A stretch of 64,000 nucleotides of DNA from Rhizobium sp. AC27/96 (GCF_001692325.1 NZ_LXKN01000007.1:1-64000), one strand, 5' to 3'. Positions 53,658 through 63,940 are shown, numbered from the stretch's first letter. Numbers and translations: made by a program. The notes: a model not told the origin generated them from the letters alone.

Positions 53658-56600
53658 ATGAAAAAGATTGTATTTCTCTTTGCCCTTGCTCTCGCCTCTT
53701 CAGCGCTGATCTCAAGCGGCTCTGCCCAGCAGGGCGCTCCGTCGCCGACATTGGACGTTCTGCAACGCGCCGATGGCGTCAAGATCGTGCCGGAGAAGTT
53801 CCTGCGCGCCTATGATCCCGTGACGATTTTCTTTCCTGCAGATACGGGGCCGGCAACCGGCGGCCCCGAGGATTCCCCGGAGCGTTTTGTGACGATGGAA
53901 CCGGCCGTTGCCGGCGCCTGGCAATGGCTCGGCCCGCGCGCCCTGCAATTCCGACCCGCCGACAAATGGCAACCGCTGGCCCGCGTCAAGGTGAAGATGC
54001 TGGGCCATGACAAGGACGCTGGCGGTCAGACGGAACTGATATCGCTGCTGCCGGTGCCGGTCTCCACGGTTCCGGCTTCAGGCGACGATCCTGTCAATGA
54101 ACTCGACCAGATCACGCTGACCTTCGCCGAGCCCGTCGATGTTGCGGCGCTCACGCGGCTTCTCTCGATCGAGTTGCGCCCGGCGCCGGGGATCGGCGAT
54201 GAAGGCGGGTTGATGCTGGGCGCGAAGGATTTCGACATCCAGCCGCTCGAGCGCAACAGCCGCAGCGACCAGCAATCCTATGTGGTGAAGCTGCACACCA
54301 GCGTCCCCGATGGTCGCGTCGTGCTTGTGCGGCTGAAACTGGCCGATACGCAGGATTTCAGCGATCAGATCTTTGAATTGCGCGCGCGCACCGCCGTGCC
54401 CTTCACCATGACCAATTCCGATTGCGGGCGCGGCTTCGACGCGGCCACGACGGATGGCATCATGCGCTGCACGTCCAACTCGACCGCCGGCTACTCCGGC
54501 GGCGCAGTCGATGACAACGGCAATCCGGTCGAGGATGCCGATGCAGGGACGCCAGCTTCTTCGTCGAGCCAGGGCCGTAGTCTGCTTTTCCGGTTCTCCG
54601 GCAACCCGTTGGCAGGAGAGCAATTGTCGGTCCGTGATGCGTTGCGCATTACTCCGCCTGTTGACGACCTGACGGCGGAAGCAAGCAGCGGACGTCTCTA
54701 TGTCCATGGCCGCTTTCTCACGGACAAGGTCTACACGCTCAATGTTGCCGCAGGTGCCCTGAAGGATGATCGGGGAAGACCGCTGGCGACCGGTTTCAGC
54801 CAGAAATTCGCCTTTTCGCCGGAGCAGTCCTCACTCGTCTGGGACGCGTCGCAGGGCGTTGTCGAGCGCTTTGGTCCGCAGCTCGTGCCGGTGCGCGGAC
54901 GTGGCTACGATCGGGCCGATGTGCGCATCCACGCGATCGACCCGCTATCGCGCGATTTCTGGCCGTTCCCACAAGCGGGACTGGATACGAAGGATGATGA
55001 CGCACCGCCTCTGCCCGGCAAGGAGCCGCAGAAATGGGCGACCAGCGACGACATCTCGGCCGATGCCATCGGAGCGAGGGTAAAGGCACTGGGATCACCC
55101 GCCATTTCCCAATTCGTGGATCTCCCCATTCACAAGGGCGGCGTAGACACCAAGTTCGGTCTGGATCTGAAGCCCCTATTTGCCAAGATTGCCGGCGCCG
55201 ACCAACCCGGCACCTACCTTATCGGCTTGCGCGCGGTGGACAACCAGACCCGCCATTGGCTGCGAGTGCAAGTCACTGACCTGACTTTGAGCGCGGTGGA
55301 AGAACAGGACCGGGTGCGCTTTGCGGTCACATCGCTCGGCACCGGCAGTCCGATTAGCGGTGCGCAGATACAACTGGATGGTTTACGGGACGGGAAATAC
55401 GTAACGCTCGCGACCGGGACGACGGATGCACAGGGCTTCTTTTCCTGGGAGCTCAAGCAACGCGCCGAGGCGAAGATTCGTCGCGTCATCGTGACGAAGG
55501 GGCTGGATACTCTCGTGATCGACCCCGATCATGCCCCGGCGCAATATGCCCAGAGTAACTGGACGAAACCGGCGGCTTCGTGGCTGGATTGGACCACCAA
55601 TCCTGATGAGGATCGTGCCGAGCAGGCGCGTACTCTCTGCCACGTCTTTACCGAGCGGCCGATCTACCGCCCGGAAGAGCCCGTGCATATCAAGGGATAT
55701 GTCCGCAGCTACCTCGGGGGCCATCTGACGCTGCCGAAACAGGGCCGCCAGATCGTGATCACCGGCCCAGACAAGCAGGAATGGCGCGTGCCGGTGAAGC
55801 TGGACGCATCGGGCAGTTTCTATCACAAATTCGACGCCGAAACGCCGGCAACCGGCGATTACAAGGTGCACTTCGAGCCGGGCGACGTGGCTAAGGCGGC
55901 GGACCAGACGGCGCCGGAGCAGAAGTCCGGCAATGACGACGAGAACGTCGACGGCCAGACGAGTGACGGTAATACGGATGACGGCAAGGCAGATGATGCC
56001 CAGTCCGACACCACCCAGCCGGCAGATGCCGATGGCAACGCGGCCGCCAGCGATGATGCCAGCGATACGGCCGATAACACAGTCCAATGCGGCAGCATCT
56101 CCTTCAAGAAGGAGGCCTATCGCCTGCCGACATTCGAAGTCGTGCTCAATAACCCGCAGACCGTACCGCTCGACTCCTCCTTCAATGTCGATCTGATCGC
56201 GCGCTATTTTGCCGGCGGCCTGCTGGCGGACCGCCCGATCCGTTGGCGCGCCGTGCAGTATCCCTATAATTGGACGCCGCCTGGCCATGACGGCTTCCTG
56301 TTTTCAACGGATTCGCGCTACTCCGGCGGTGACGAGTTCAAGTCTTCGCCCGCGCTCGAGCGCGATGGCAGCACGGATGCCGGTGGCGCCTCGCGCATCA
56401 GCTTCGACACGACGATCGAGCCCACAGCACAACCGCGCCGCTACATGATCGAGGCGACCGTTACCGGCGACGACGATCTGCAGGTTCGCAGCATCACCAA
56501 TGTCTATGCAGTCCCGCCTTTCGTGCTTGGCCTGAAGGTGCCGCGCTACGTGGCAAAGCCCGGTGCAATCGAACCGCAGATCCTGGCTGTCGATGGCAAT

Positions 56601-59600
56601 GGCGATGCCGTCGCTGGGCTCGAGATGACGGCGCGCCTGATCCATCGCAACTGGACATCGACCCTGCAGGCAAGCGACTTCAGCCAGGGTTCGGCGAAAT
56701 ACGTCACCCAGGAGATGGACGAAACCGTGCTGGAGCGAAAGATTACCAGCACGAAGGATATTCAGACCCTTGCGCTCAATGCAACGGACGCCGGCGTCTA
56801 CATCATCCAGCTTGAGGCCACCGACAAGATCGGTCGTCGCCAGCAAGTGAGCGTGGACTTCTTCGTGGGCGGCAACACGCCGGTCACCTGGTCGCAGGCG
56901 CCTGCGCGCACCGCTATCGTGACCACCGACAAGGACAGCTACATCCCCGGTGAAACGGCCAATCTTCTGATCCAATCCCCCTTCCAGGCAGCCCGCGCTC
57001 TTGCTGTTATCGAGGAGCCGGAGGGTAAGTTCCGCTATGATTGGGTCGATATCACCGATGGCTACGGTCATTATGCGGTGACGGTCCGCAAGGAATATAT
57101 GCCTGAGGTCCCTGTGCATTTCCTCATCATGCGCGGGCGGCTGGAGACGAGCACTCCCTCGCCGAACGCACCCTTCGACCAGGGCAAACCCGTGACGATC
57201 GCTGCCACGAAGACGGTGACGGTCAAGCCGGTGAAGAACACCGTCACCGTTTCCATGGATTATCCGAAGAAGGCCCGCCCAGGTGACGAGGTGGAGGTGA
57301 CGCTGCATCTGGCCGATGACCTGGGTCATCCGATCGCGGGTAATGCCACCTTCTGGATGATTGACCAGGCCGTTCTGTCGCTTGCAACCGAGCAGCCGCT
57401 AGATCCACTGCCGAATTTCATCGTCAAGCGGCAATCCACCATGGCTCTGCGCGATACTCGCAACATGGCCTTCGGCATCATTCCTCTCGACGAGGTGCCC
57501 GGAGGCGATGAGCGCGAGGATTGGGGCACGGACAATAATATTTCCGTCCGCAAGAATTTCACGCCAGTCCCGATCTATCTTCCCGACGTGAAGATTGGCC
57601 CGGATGGCACTGCCAAGATCAAGGTGAAGCTGCCGGACTCGCTCACCGTCTTCAAGCTGCGCGCCAAGGCCGTCAGCGGCCCGGATCGCTTTGGCTATGG
57701 CACCGGCGAAATGCTGATCCGGCAGGAAATCGTGGCTCAGCCCGCCCTTCCCCGCTTCCTGCGGTCCGGAGACCAGTTCGAGGCGGGCGTCATAGCCCGC
57801 GTGGTCGAGGGCGGTGGCGGTGGCGGTGTCGCCGCCATCGCATCCGATGGCCTGACGCTGCAGGGCAGCAAGGATGTTTCTTTCACGTGGGAACAGAACA
57901 AGCCGGCTCACATCGGCGTTCTCGCCTCGGTGCCCGAGCCAAAGCCCGGTAAGGAGGATGTGCGACTGCGTTTTGGCGTCGAGCGGCAGGCAGACCATGC
58001 TCGCGACAACGTGGAAATCACGCTGCCGGTGAAGCCGGACCGAATCCCGACCAGGCACTACGAGATCGTCGAAATCCCGGCGGGCGGCTCGAAAATACTG
58101 TCGGTGCCACAGGAGGATGTTCGTCCCGGATCGTTCCAGCGCGTCATGACTCTGACGTCCGACCCAGCCTTGGCGAAACTGGTTGCCGGGCTCAACGTGC
58201 TGGTGGAATCGCCCTATGGTTCCACCGAGCAGCGGATATCGCTGGCCTCCTCCGGCGTCGCCTTCAAGAGCTTCACACCCATCCTGGAGGCAGCGAAGCT
58301 GGACAAGCGCATAGATGGCGACGTCCACAACACCGTGCTGGCGATCGGCCAGGCAGTCGATTCCGACGGTCTCGTCGGCTTCTGGCCGCACAGCAAGGGG
58401 AATGTCTCGTTGACGGCCTGGGCCTATTCCTTCCTGGTGGCGGCGGACAAGGCAGGCGAGCCCACCGACAAGGCTTTGACGGATCGTCTTGCGAGCGTGC
58501 TGAAACTGTCGCTTCGCTCGGATTATCCGCATCTCATTACCGGCGACGAGATCCGCGAACGGGTCGAGGCCCTGACGGCTCTGGCCGAAGGCGGCAAGCT
58601 CGATCCGGCCTATACGGCCGAACTGGCCCGTTCGGCGGCCTTGATGCCGAATGTCAGCGTTGCCCGGATGACCGCCGCAGCGGCTGGCGCGCCGGATGCC
58701 GACCCGCGTCTGGTTGGTGGCCTGGCCGATGCGATGTGGTCGCGCGTCCGCATCCTCTCCCGAAATGGCGAGCTGGTCTATAATGGTCAGGCGCAGGATG
58801 GCGGTAACCCCATCATCCTGCCTTCGGAAGTCCGCAGCCTGGCCGAGATGGTGCGCGCGGCGGCTTTGACCTCCGAGACGGATCCGCGTTATCCCGCTTT
58901 GAAAAATGCCTTGCTGCAATTGGGTGAAGGCGACGGATGGGGCTCGACAAACGCCACTTCGGCGGCGATCCGAGCCCTGGCAACGGCGTGGCAGAGGCCA
59001 ACGACGCCCCTGCCGTTGACCCTCACTCAGAATGGCGTCGTTCAAGCTCGTACACTGGACGCGAATGCGCCTGTGTTGCGGGAGGTCACGTTGGATCCGG
59101 GCAGCGTCACCATCAACAATATGGGGACGACATCCGCTCTGGCGCTGGTAGAAACCAGCTATCTCCCCGCTGAAGCTGGCTATAAGGCGCAGGCGCAGAG
59201 CCAGGGTTTTGCCCTCACACGCACGCTCTATCGCGTCGCTGCCGGCGATGCGCCGCTGGAGAAGCTGACCCCCGATGCAAACGGCACGATTGCCTTGAAG
59301 GTGGGCGATGTATTGGAGGAGCGGGTCGAGCTGGTCGTCTCCGAAGATCGCACCCATGTGGCTCTCACCATGCCGCTTGCAGCGGGACTGGATCCTCTCA
59401 ATCCCAATATCGCCACGGCTCCGGCCGAAGCGACGCCTGCGGCAACCTCAACCCTGCCCTCTGACTGGGTTTCCTATGGGGACGATCAGGTATTCTCCGC
59501 CTCCGACAGGCTGGCGAAGGGCAATTATATCTTTGCCTATCGTATGCGCGCCCTGATCCCCGGCTCCTATACGCAGCCACAAGCGTTAGCGGAGACCATG

Positions 59601-59657
59601 TACCAAAAGGGCGTGCAGGGAACGAGTGCCGCGGTGCAGATCGTGGTGGCAAAATAA
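53658..59657 (+). CDS. Bacterial alpha-2-macroglobulin, thioester-less
   Basis: 1999 residues. The signal peptide (KKIVFLFALALASSALISSG, cleaved near SAQQ) lacks a lipobox, so the protein is probably soluble in the periplasm. Macroglobulin domains are recognised by TERPIYRPEEPVHIKGYVRS (near residue 665), FKKEAYRLPTFEV (near 812), TDKDSYIPGETANLLIQSPF (near 1090), FWMIDQAVLSLATEQPLDP and YLPDVKIGPDGTAKIKVKLP (near 1305). The thioester site reads PYGSTEQ with Ser1522 instead of Cys, so no covalent trap can form. An Asp-rich insert occupies 748-805. Family members trap proteases; PBP1C, the usual partner, is encoded directly downstream. It may act non-covalently or structurally. Confidence 0.9.
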   Translation: MKKIVFLFALALASSALISSGSAQQGAPSPTLDVLQRADGVKIVPEKFLRAYDPVTIFFPADTGPATGGPEDSPERFVTMEPAVAGAWQWLGPRALQFRPADKWQPLARVKVKMLGHDKDAGGQTELISLLPVPVSTVPASGDDPVNELDQITLTFAEPVDVAALTRLLSIELRPAPGIGDEGGLMLGAKDFDIQPLERNSRSDQQSYVVKLHTSVPDGRVVLVRLKLADTQDFSDQIFELRARTAVPFTMTNSDCGRGFDAATTDGIMRCTSNSTAGYSGGAVDDNGNPVEDADAGTPASSSSQGRSLLFRFSGNPLAGEQLSVRDALRITPPVDDLTAEASSGRLYVHGRFLTDKVYTLNVAAGALKDDRGRPLATGFSQKFAFSPEQSSLVWDASQGVVERFGPQLVPVRGRGYDRADVRIHAIDPLSRDFWPFPQAGLDTKDDDAPPLPGKEPQKWATSDDISADAIGARVKALGSPAISQFVDLPIHKGGVDTKFGLDLKPLFAKIAGADQPGTYLIGLRAVDNQTRHWLRVQVTDLTLSAVEEQDRVRFAVTSLGTGSPISGAQIQLDGLRDGKYVTLATGTTDAQGFFSWELKQRAEAKIRRVIVTKGLDTLVIDPDHAPAQYAQSNWTKPAASWLDWTTNPDEDRAEQARTLCHVFTERPIYRPEEPVHIKGYVRSYLGGHLTLPKQGRQIVITGPDKQEWRVPVKLDASGSFYHKFDAETPATGDYKVHFEPGDVAKAADQTAPEQKSGNDDENVDGQTSDGNTDDGKADDAQSDTTQPADADGNAAASDDASDTADNTVQCGSISFKKEAYRLPTFEVVLNNPQTVPLDSSFNVDLIARYFAGGLLADRPIRWRAVQYPYNWTPPGHDGFLFSTDSRYSGGDEFKSSPALERDGSTDAGGASRISFDTTIEPTAQPRRYMIEATVTGDDDLQVRSITNVYAVPPFVLGLKVPRYVAKPGAIEPQILAVDGNGDAVAGLEMTARLIHRNWTSTLQASDFSQGSAKYVTQEMDETVLERKITSTKDIQTLALNATDAGVYIIQLEATDKIGRRQQVSVDFFVGGNTPVTWSQAPARTAIVTTDKDSYIPGETANLLIQSPFQAARALAVIEEPEGKFRYDWVDITDGYGHYAVTVRKEYMPEVPVHFLIMRGRLETSTPSPNAPFDQGKPVTIAATKTVTVKPVKNTVTVSMDYPKKARPGDEVEVTLHLADDLGHPIAGNATFWMIDQAVLSLATEQPLDPLPNFIVKRQSTMALRDTRNMAFGIIPLDEVPGGDEREDWGTDNNISVRKNFTPVPIYLPDVKIGPDGTAKIKVKLPDSLTVFKLRAKAVSGPDRFGYGTGEMLIRQEIVAQPALPRFLRSGDQFEAGVIARVVEGGGGGGVAAIASDGLTLQGSKDVSFTWEQNKPAHIGVLASVPEPKPGKEDVRLRFGVERQADHARDNVEITLPVKPDRIPTRHYEIVEIPAGGSKILSVPQEDVRPGSFQRVMTLTSDPALAKLVAGLNVLVESPYGSTEQRISLASSGVAFKSFTPILEAAKLDKRIDGDVHNTVLAIGQAVDSDGLVGFWPHSKGNVSLTAWAYSFLVAADKAGEPTDKALTDRLASVLKLSLRSDYPHLITGDEIRERVEALTALAEGGKLDPAYTAELARSAALMPNVSVARMTAAAAGAPDADPRLVGGLADAMWSRVRILSRNGELVYNGQAQDGGNPIILPSEVRSLAEMVRAAALTSETDPRYPALKNALLQLGEGDGWGSTNATSAAIRALATAWQRPTTPLPLTLTQNGVVQARTLDANAPVLREVTLDPGSVTINNMGTTSALALVETSYLPAEAGYKAQAQSQGFALTRTLYRVAAGDAPLEKLTPDANGTIALKVGDVLEERVELVVSEDRTHVALTMPLAAGLDPLNPNIATAPAEATPAATSTLPSDWVSYGDDQVFSASDRLAKGNYIFAYRMRALIPGSYTQPQALAETMYQKGVQGTSAAVQIVVAK

Positions 59658-59706
59658 GCCATCACGATACGGACGAATATCAGGCAAGGAGCTGGCCGGC
59701 CGGGCT

Positions 59707-61998
59707 ATGACACTATTGAGAAGCCGTCGATCAAAGCTCGTTCTTTTTTTCTCGCTGGTGCTCGTAGCCGGCGCATTGATCTATGGATATCTCATCAATC
59801 AGCGTGCACAGCTGATTGCGCCTGCACCGACACCGATACTTTATGACCGTAGCGGTGCTTTCCTTGCGCAGATTGGCCACAGCGATGACGCCAGCGGGCG
59901 TGTCGATTACGGCTATTGGCCATTGGAGCAACTGCCTGATCGCTTCGTCAAGGCGACATTGGCCCTCGAAGACAGGCGCTTCTTCGAACATGCCGGCGTT
60001 GACCCCTATGCCGTCGGCCGGGCGGCCTGGCAGAATCTCGGCGCTGCCAGACACCGCTCCGGCGCTTCGACGATTGCCATGCAGGTGGCGCGCATGCAGC
60101 AGCCGGAATCGCGCAGCTTCGTGCACAAGATCCTGGAGGCCGGCACCGGTATCCTGTTGACCCTGCGCTACGGCCGGGAGGCCGTGCTGGCGCAATATTT
60201 GCGGCTGGCGCCCTATGGAAACGGCAGTCACGGCATTGCCCATGCGGCGCGGTTGTATTTCGACAAGCCGGTGGCGGATCTGTCCTGGGCGGAAATTGCC
60301 TTGTTGTCGGCGATCCCGCAATCGCCGACGCGGATGAACCCGCTGCGCCCGCAGGGCCTGCGCCGGGCCATTCAGCGCGGCCACCAGATGCTGGACGTCC
60401 TGCTGAAGCAGAATGTCATTAATGCCGACGAGGCCGAGATTGCGCATCGTCAGCTTGATAATGTGCAAATGCCCAACCTGCCCCGCCGCCCGGATGCGCT
60501 GCACCTGATATTGCGCTATCACGATCTTATCGAAAGCGGCCAGATATCTCCCGCCTCGGCTAGCATGCCGCTCATCCACACGACGATCGATCTCGGTCTC
60601 CAGGCCGATGTGACAGCACTTGCGCGGCAACATCTCGATCACTGGCGCTCCGCGGGCGCGCAGCAGGTCGGCGTCATGGTGGTGTCGCGCCAGACGGGCG
60701 AGGTTCTGGCCCAAGTGGGATCGCGCAGTTATTACGGTCGTCATGCCGGTGCGTTCGACTATACCCGGACACAACGCTCACCGGGCTCGACCTTGAAACC
60801 CTTCATCTATGCGCTGGCGTTCGAACGCGGCCTGCTGAAGCCGACGGACATGTTGCTGGATCTGCAAGAGGGCGCCTCCGGCATTGGCGATGCCGACCGC
60901 GAATTCCTCGGGCCGATGCTGCCGCGCCAGGCGCTTGCCAATTCCCGCAATGTGCCCGCCACCAACCTGCTGCGCACGATCGGTCTCGAGACGACCTTCC
61001 GCTTCTTGCGCGATCTCGGCCTGCATGATCTGGAAACCCCGGCCGATTATTTCGGCCTGTCGATGGCCATCGGTTCTCTGCCGACGCGCCTGGACAGGTT
61101 GATGCGAGCCTATGGCGCGCTTGCCAATGATGGGCAGTTGCAGGATCTGCGCTGGGCGCGTGAGCAGCCGCAGCCGCAATCCGTGCGGATCATGTCTCTC
61201 GATACAGCACGGCTCGTGACATCCTTCCTGTCCGATCCCCAGGCCAGATTGCCGAGTTTCCATCGCTATGGTTCGCTGGAATATCCCTTTCCCGTCGCCA
61301 TCAAGACCGGCACCTCGCAGGGCTATCGGGATGCCTGGGCCATGGCCTATTCGGAGAAAGTGATCGTCGGTGTCTGGGTCGGGCGCGGCGATAACGGCAC
61401 CATGAACCGGATGACCGGCGCCGGGACTGCCGCGCGTCTCGTGCACGACATCATCGATCGGGTCCATGGCAACAAGCCCGGAGACATCGCCGATGCGCGT
61501 TTTCCAACGCCACCGGACCGCAAGCCGGTCGATGTTTGCGTCGTCAATGGACAGGCGAACGACAACACCTGCAGCCAGACGCTGGTCGAATGGTTGAAGC
61601 CGGATGAAATGCCGAAGACGGCAGCCATGCAACCTCGTCCGGATGGCAATCTCAAGCCTTTGCCCATCAGCGCTGTGGCAGGGAGAATCAAGGGCTATTC
61701 ACCCGCCAATGCCGACGCTTCCAGTCCACAGATCCATCTTGCCATTTCGACGCCTGCGCGCAACAGCCAGATCTGGCGTAATCCCGAGCAGCCGGCCGTG
61801 TTCAACCGGCTGGCCCTGAAGGCCGATGTTCAGCCGCATGTGCCGCAGATCGTCTGGTATGTCGACGGCGAGCCCTTCGCAATCACTGATCCGGACAAGC
61901 CCGTTTTCTGGCCTATCCAGAGCGGCGCACATCGCTTCCAGATCCGTTTGCCCTATCGCGACGAAACCTCGGCTGTCGTTCCGGTCTATGTGCAATGA
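59707..61998 (+). CDS. pbpC: Penicillin-binding protein 1C
   Basis: A 763-residue bifunctional peptidoglycan synthase. An N-terminal membrane anchor (LVLFFSLVLVAGALIYGYLI, residues ~11-30) is followed by the GT51 glycosyltransferase domain with EDRRFFEHAGVDP (Glu88) and GASTIAMQVARMQQ. The transpeptidase domain has SPGSTLKP (active Ser361, Lys364), NSRN (Ser413) and KTGT (533-536). The C-terminal ~90 residues match the BiPBP_C domain of PBP1C. All transpeptidase motifs are intact. ATG at 59707 is 15 bases after AAGGAG, an unusually long gap. It sits 49 bases after the alpha-2-macroglobulin, the common bacterial pairing, suggesting wall repair linked to protease defence. Confidence 0.92.
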   Translation: MTLLRSRRSKLVLFFSLVLVAGALIYGYLINQRAQLIAPAPTPILYDRSGAFLAQIGHSDDASGRVDYGYWPLEQLPDRFVKATLALEDRRFFEHAGVDPYAVGRAAWQNLGAARHRSGASTIAMQVARMQQPESRSFVHKILEAGTGILLTLRYGREAVLAQYLRLAPYGNGSHGIAHAARLYFDKPVADLSWAEIALLSAIPQSPTRMNPLRPQGLRRAIQRGHQMLDVLLKQNVINADEAEIAHRQLDNVQMPNLPRRPDALHLILRYHDLIESGQISPASASMPLIHTTIDLGLQADVTALARQHLDHWRSAGAQQVGVMVVSRQTGEVLAQVGSRSYYGRHAGAFDYTRTQRSPGSTLKPFIYALAFERGLLKPTDMLLDLQEGASGIGDADREFLGPMLPRQALANSRNVPATNLLRTIGLETTFRFLRDLGLHDLETPADYFGLSMAIGSLPTRLDRLMRAYGALANDGQLQDLRWAREQPQPQSVRIMSLDTARLVTSFLSDPQARLPSFHRYGSLEYPFPVAIKTGTSQGYRDAWAMAYSEKVIVGVWVGRGDNGTMNRMTGAGTAARLVHDIIDRVHGNKPGDIADARFPTPPDRKPVDVCVVNGQANDNTCSQTLVEWLKPDEMPKTAAMQPRPDGNLKPLPISAVAGRIKGYSPANADASSPQIHLAISTPARNSQIWRNPEQPAVFNRLALKADVQPHVPQIVWYVDGEPFAITDPDKPVFWPIQSGAHRFQIRLPYRDETSAVVPVYVQ

Positions 61999-62062
61999 GA
62001 ATGCTGCGGTCTAGCGGCCGGCACTTTCAATCTTCTTTCCATGCACTTTCGCCGGGATTGCT

Positions 62063-63142
62063 TCAGCAGAACACATGGGCAGCATCCGGATCGAATTCCA
62101 GGTGGACACGATCGCCACGGCTGAGGCCTGAAATTGCCTCGTGGCCGAAGGGCAGACGCACGGACAAGGTCTCGCCGGCGCTGATCAACGTTGAGACATG
62201 GACGTTGTTGCCGAGGAAGGTAATGTCGCCGACGGTGGCGCTGAGGCTATTTTCCGCTCCTGCCTTGCGGCCGAGCCGGATGCGTTCTGGACGCAGCATC
62301 AACGCGGCCTTGCCGCCGGCGGCAGCCCGGCCATGAACCGGAATGCGCTCGAAGACCGCCTGCTCTCCAAGCGAGATCGTCGCCTGCCCATTATCGGATG
62401 ACAGCAGGCGGCAGGAGATGAAATCGCTGTCGCCGATGAATTCGGCGACGAAGCGGGTGCGTGGATTGGCGTAGAGTTCCGGCCCGGTGCCGATTTGATC
62501 GATAACGCCTTTCGAGAAGACAGCGATGCGATCTGAAAGCCGCAATGCCTCCTCCTGATCGTGGGTGACGTAGAGGATCGTTACCTCGGTCTGCTGATGG
62601 ATCCGCTTTATTTCGTGCTGGATCTCCTCGCGAAGCTTCTTGTCGAGCGCCGATAGCGGCTCGTCCATCAAAAGCACCGGCGGATCGTAAGCGAGTGCCC
62701 TGGCAAGCGCGACGCGTTGCTGCTGGCCGCCGGACATCTGGGCGGGCTTGCGATCCTCGAAGCCTTCGAGGCGGACAAGACGGAGCATCTCCTTGACCCG
62801 GCTATCAACGTCCGCCTTTGACTTGCGCCGTACCCTCAACGGAAAGGCAATGTTTTCTCCCACGGTCAGATGCGGGAACAGCGTGTAGCGCTGGAACACC
62901 ATGCCGATATTGCGCTTGTGCGATGGCGTCGACAGCAAGGTTTCGCCGTTCAGCAGGATGTCGCCCCTGGTCGGATTCTCGAAGCCGGCCAATATGTAGA
63001 GCGTCGTGCTCTTGCCCGAGCCGGAGGGGCCGAGGAAGGTCATGAACTCGCCGCGCCGCACATCGAGATTGACGTCGTGCACGGCGACCACGGGGCCATA
63101 TTCCTTGCGGATGCCTTTTATTTTCAGAAAGGATTCACTCAT
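62063..63142 (-). CDS. ABC transporter ATPase (PotA-like, polyamine/opine-type importer)
   Basis: 359 residues. Walker [10 protein letters not shown] near residue 39, [10 protein letters not shown], signature MSGGQQQR near 137, Walker B VLLMDEP near 157 and [15 protein letters not shown]; a TOBE_2 domain ([11 protein letters not shown]) closes it. The pattern follows PotA-type importers of polyamines, opines or similar small molecules. It overlaps the permease gene by four bases and is the last gene of an operon entering the window from the right. The binding protein lies outside, so the substrate is not assigned. It converges with pbpC across 64 bases. Confidence 0.92.
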   Translation of the reverse strand: MSESFLKIKGIRKEYGPVVAVHDVNLDVRRGEFMTFLGPSGSGKSTTLYILAGFENPTRGDILLNGETLLSTPSHKRNIGMVFQRYTLFPHLTVGENIAFPLRVRRKSKADVDSRVKEMLRLVRLEGFEDRKPAQMSGGQQQRVALARALAYDPPVLLMDEPLSALDKKLREEIQHEIKRIHQQTEVTILYVTHDQEEALRLSDRIAVFSKGVIDQIGTGPELYANPRTRFVAEFIGDSDFISCRLLSSDNGQATISLGEQAVFERIPVHGRAAAGGKAALMLRPERIRLGRKAGAENSLSATVGDITFLGNNVHVSTLISAGETLSVRLPFGHEAISGLSRGDRVHLEFDPDAAHVFC

Positions 63143-63939
63143 GATTTCAGAACCTTGCGTACGATCGCGGCCAGCGCCATCAAAGTGACCGTCAACAGAA
63201 TGAGAAGTGTGGAGGCGGCGGCGACGACCGGGGTGAGATCCTGCCGCAGCGTCGTCCAGACTTTGACCGGTAGTGTCTGCAGCGTTGGGCTTGCCATGAA
63301 GATCGCCACGACCACCTCGTCCCAGGACGTCAAGAACGAGAAGACCGCGGCGGAGAAGAGCCCGTGGCTTATGGCGGGCAATGTGACCCTGATCTTTGCC
63401 TCGAGCGGCGAAGCGCCGCAGAGCACAGCCGCATCCTCGATGGACTTGTCAAAACCCTCGAGCGCGCTGGAGATCGACAGGATCGAGAAAGGCAGTGCCA
63501 GGACGAGGTGAGAGAGAACGAAGCCGACCAGGGTACCGCCAAGGCCAATGCGCAGGAAGAAGGCATAGAGCGCAACGGCAAAGACTACGACCGGAAGGAT
63601 CATCGGCGTCAGGAACAGGGCCTTCAGCGCATCGCGAAACAGGAACTTGCCGCGCACGATGCCGAATGAGGTCACCAGTCCCAGCAACACCGAAAGCACC
63701 GTGACGAGCACCGCAATCCTGAAGCTCGTCCAGGCCGATTCCAGCCATTGCGGATCGGACAGGAGTTCGCCGTACCAGCGCAGCGTCCAGCCCGGCGGCG
63801 GGAAGATCAGCCATTGCGACGAGCCGAATGACAGCGCCGCGATGAAGAGGATCGGCATCAGCAAGAAGGCGGCCGTAAGAACGGTGATAGTGAGAAGAAC
63901 ATACTTCCACCAGCCGAGCTGGCTGAAATTGAGCAGCAT
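63139..63939 (-). CDS. ABC transporter permease (PotC-like)
   Basis: 266 residues from ATG at 63939, with GGAGGG seven bases upstream. Six membrane segments are visible, the first at about residues 11-35 (YVLLTITVLTAAFLLMPILF). Coupling motif EDAAVLCGASPLEAKIRVTL is near residue 168. LTSWDEVVVAIFMASPTLQTLPVKVW near the C-terminus contains the short pattern typical of PotC-like partners (TSWDEVVVAIF). It follows the end of another permease by one base and precedes the ATPase with a four-base overlap. Confidence 0.9.
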   Translation of the reverse strand: MLLNFSQLGWWKYVLLTITVLTAAFLLMPILFIAALSFGSSQWLIFPPPGWTLRWYGELLSDPQWLESAWTSFRIAVLVTVLSVLLGLVTSFGIVRGKFLFRDALKALFLTPMILPVVVFAVALYAFFLRIGLGGTLVGFVLSHLVLALPFSILSISSALEGFDKSIEDAAVLCGASPLEAKIRVTLPAISHGLFSAAVFSFLTSWDEVVVAIFMASPTLQTLPVKVWTTLRQDLTPVVAAASTLLILLTVTLMALAAIVRKVLKS

Positions 63940-63940
63940 C

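Noticed and set aside
57399..59357. 652-codon minus-strand open frame opposite the alpha-2-macroglobulin
   Set aside because: The plus-strand frame carries recognised macroglobulin motifs along the same stretch. The antisense product is Arg/His-rich without domains.
60155..60260. Possible loss of a second catalytic Glu in the GT51 domain of PBP1C (motif near GREAVLAQYL)
   Set aside because: The alignment by eye is ambiguous by one residue, so loss of a catalytic residue cannot be claimed.
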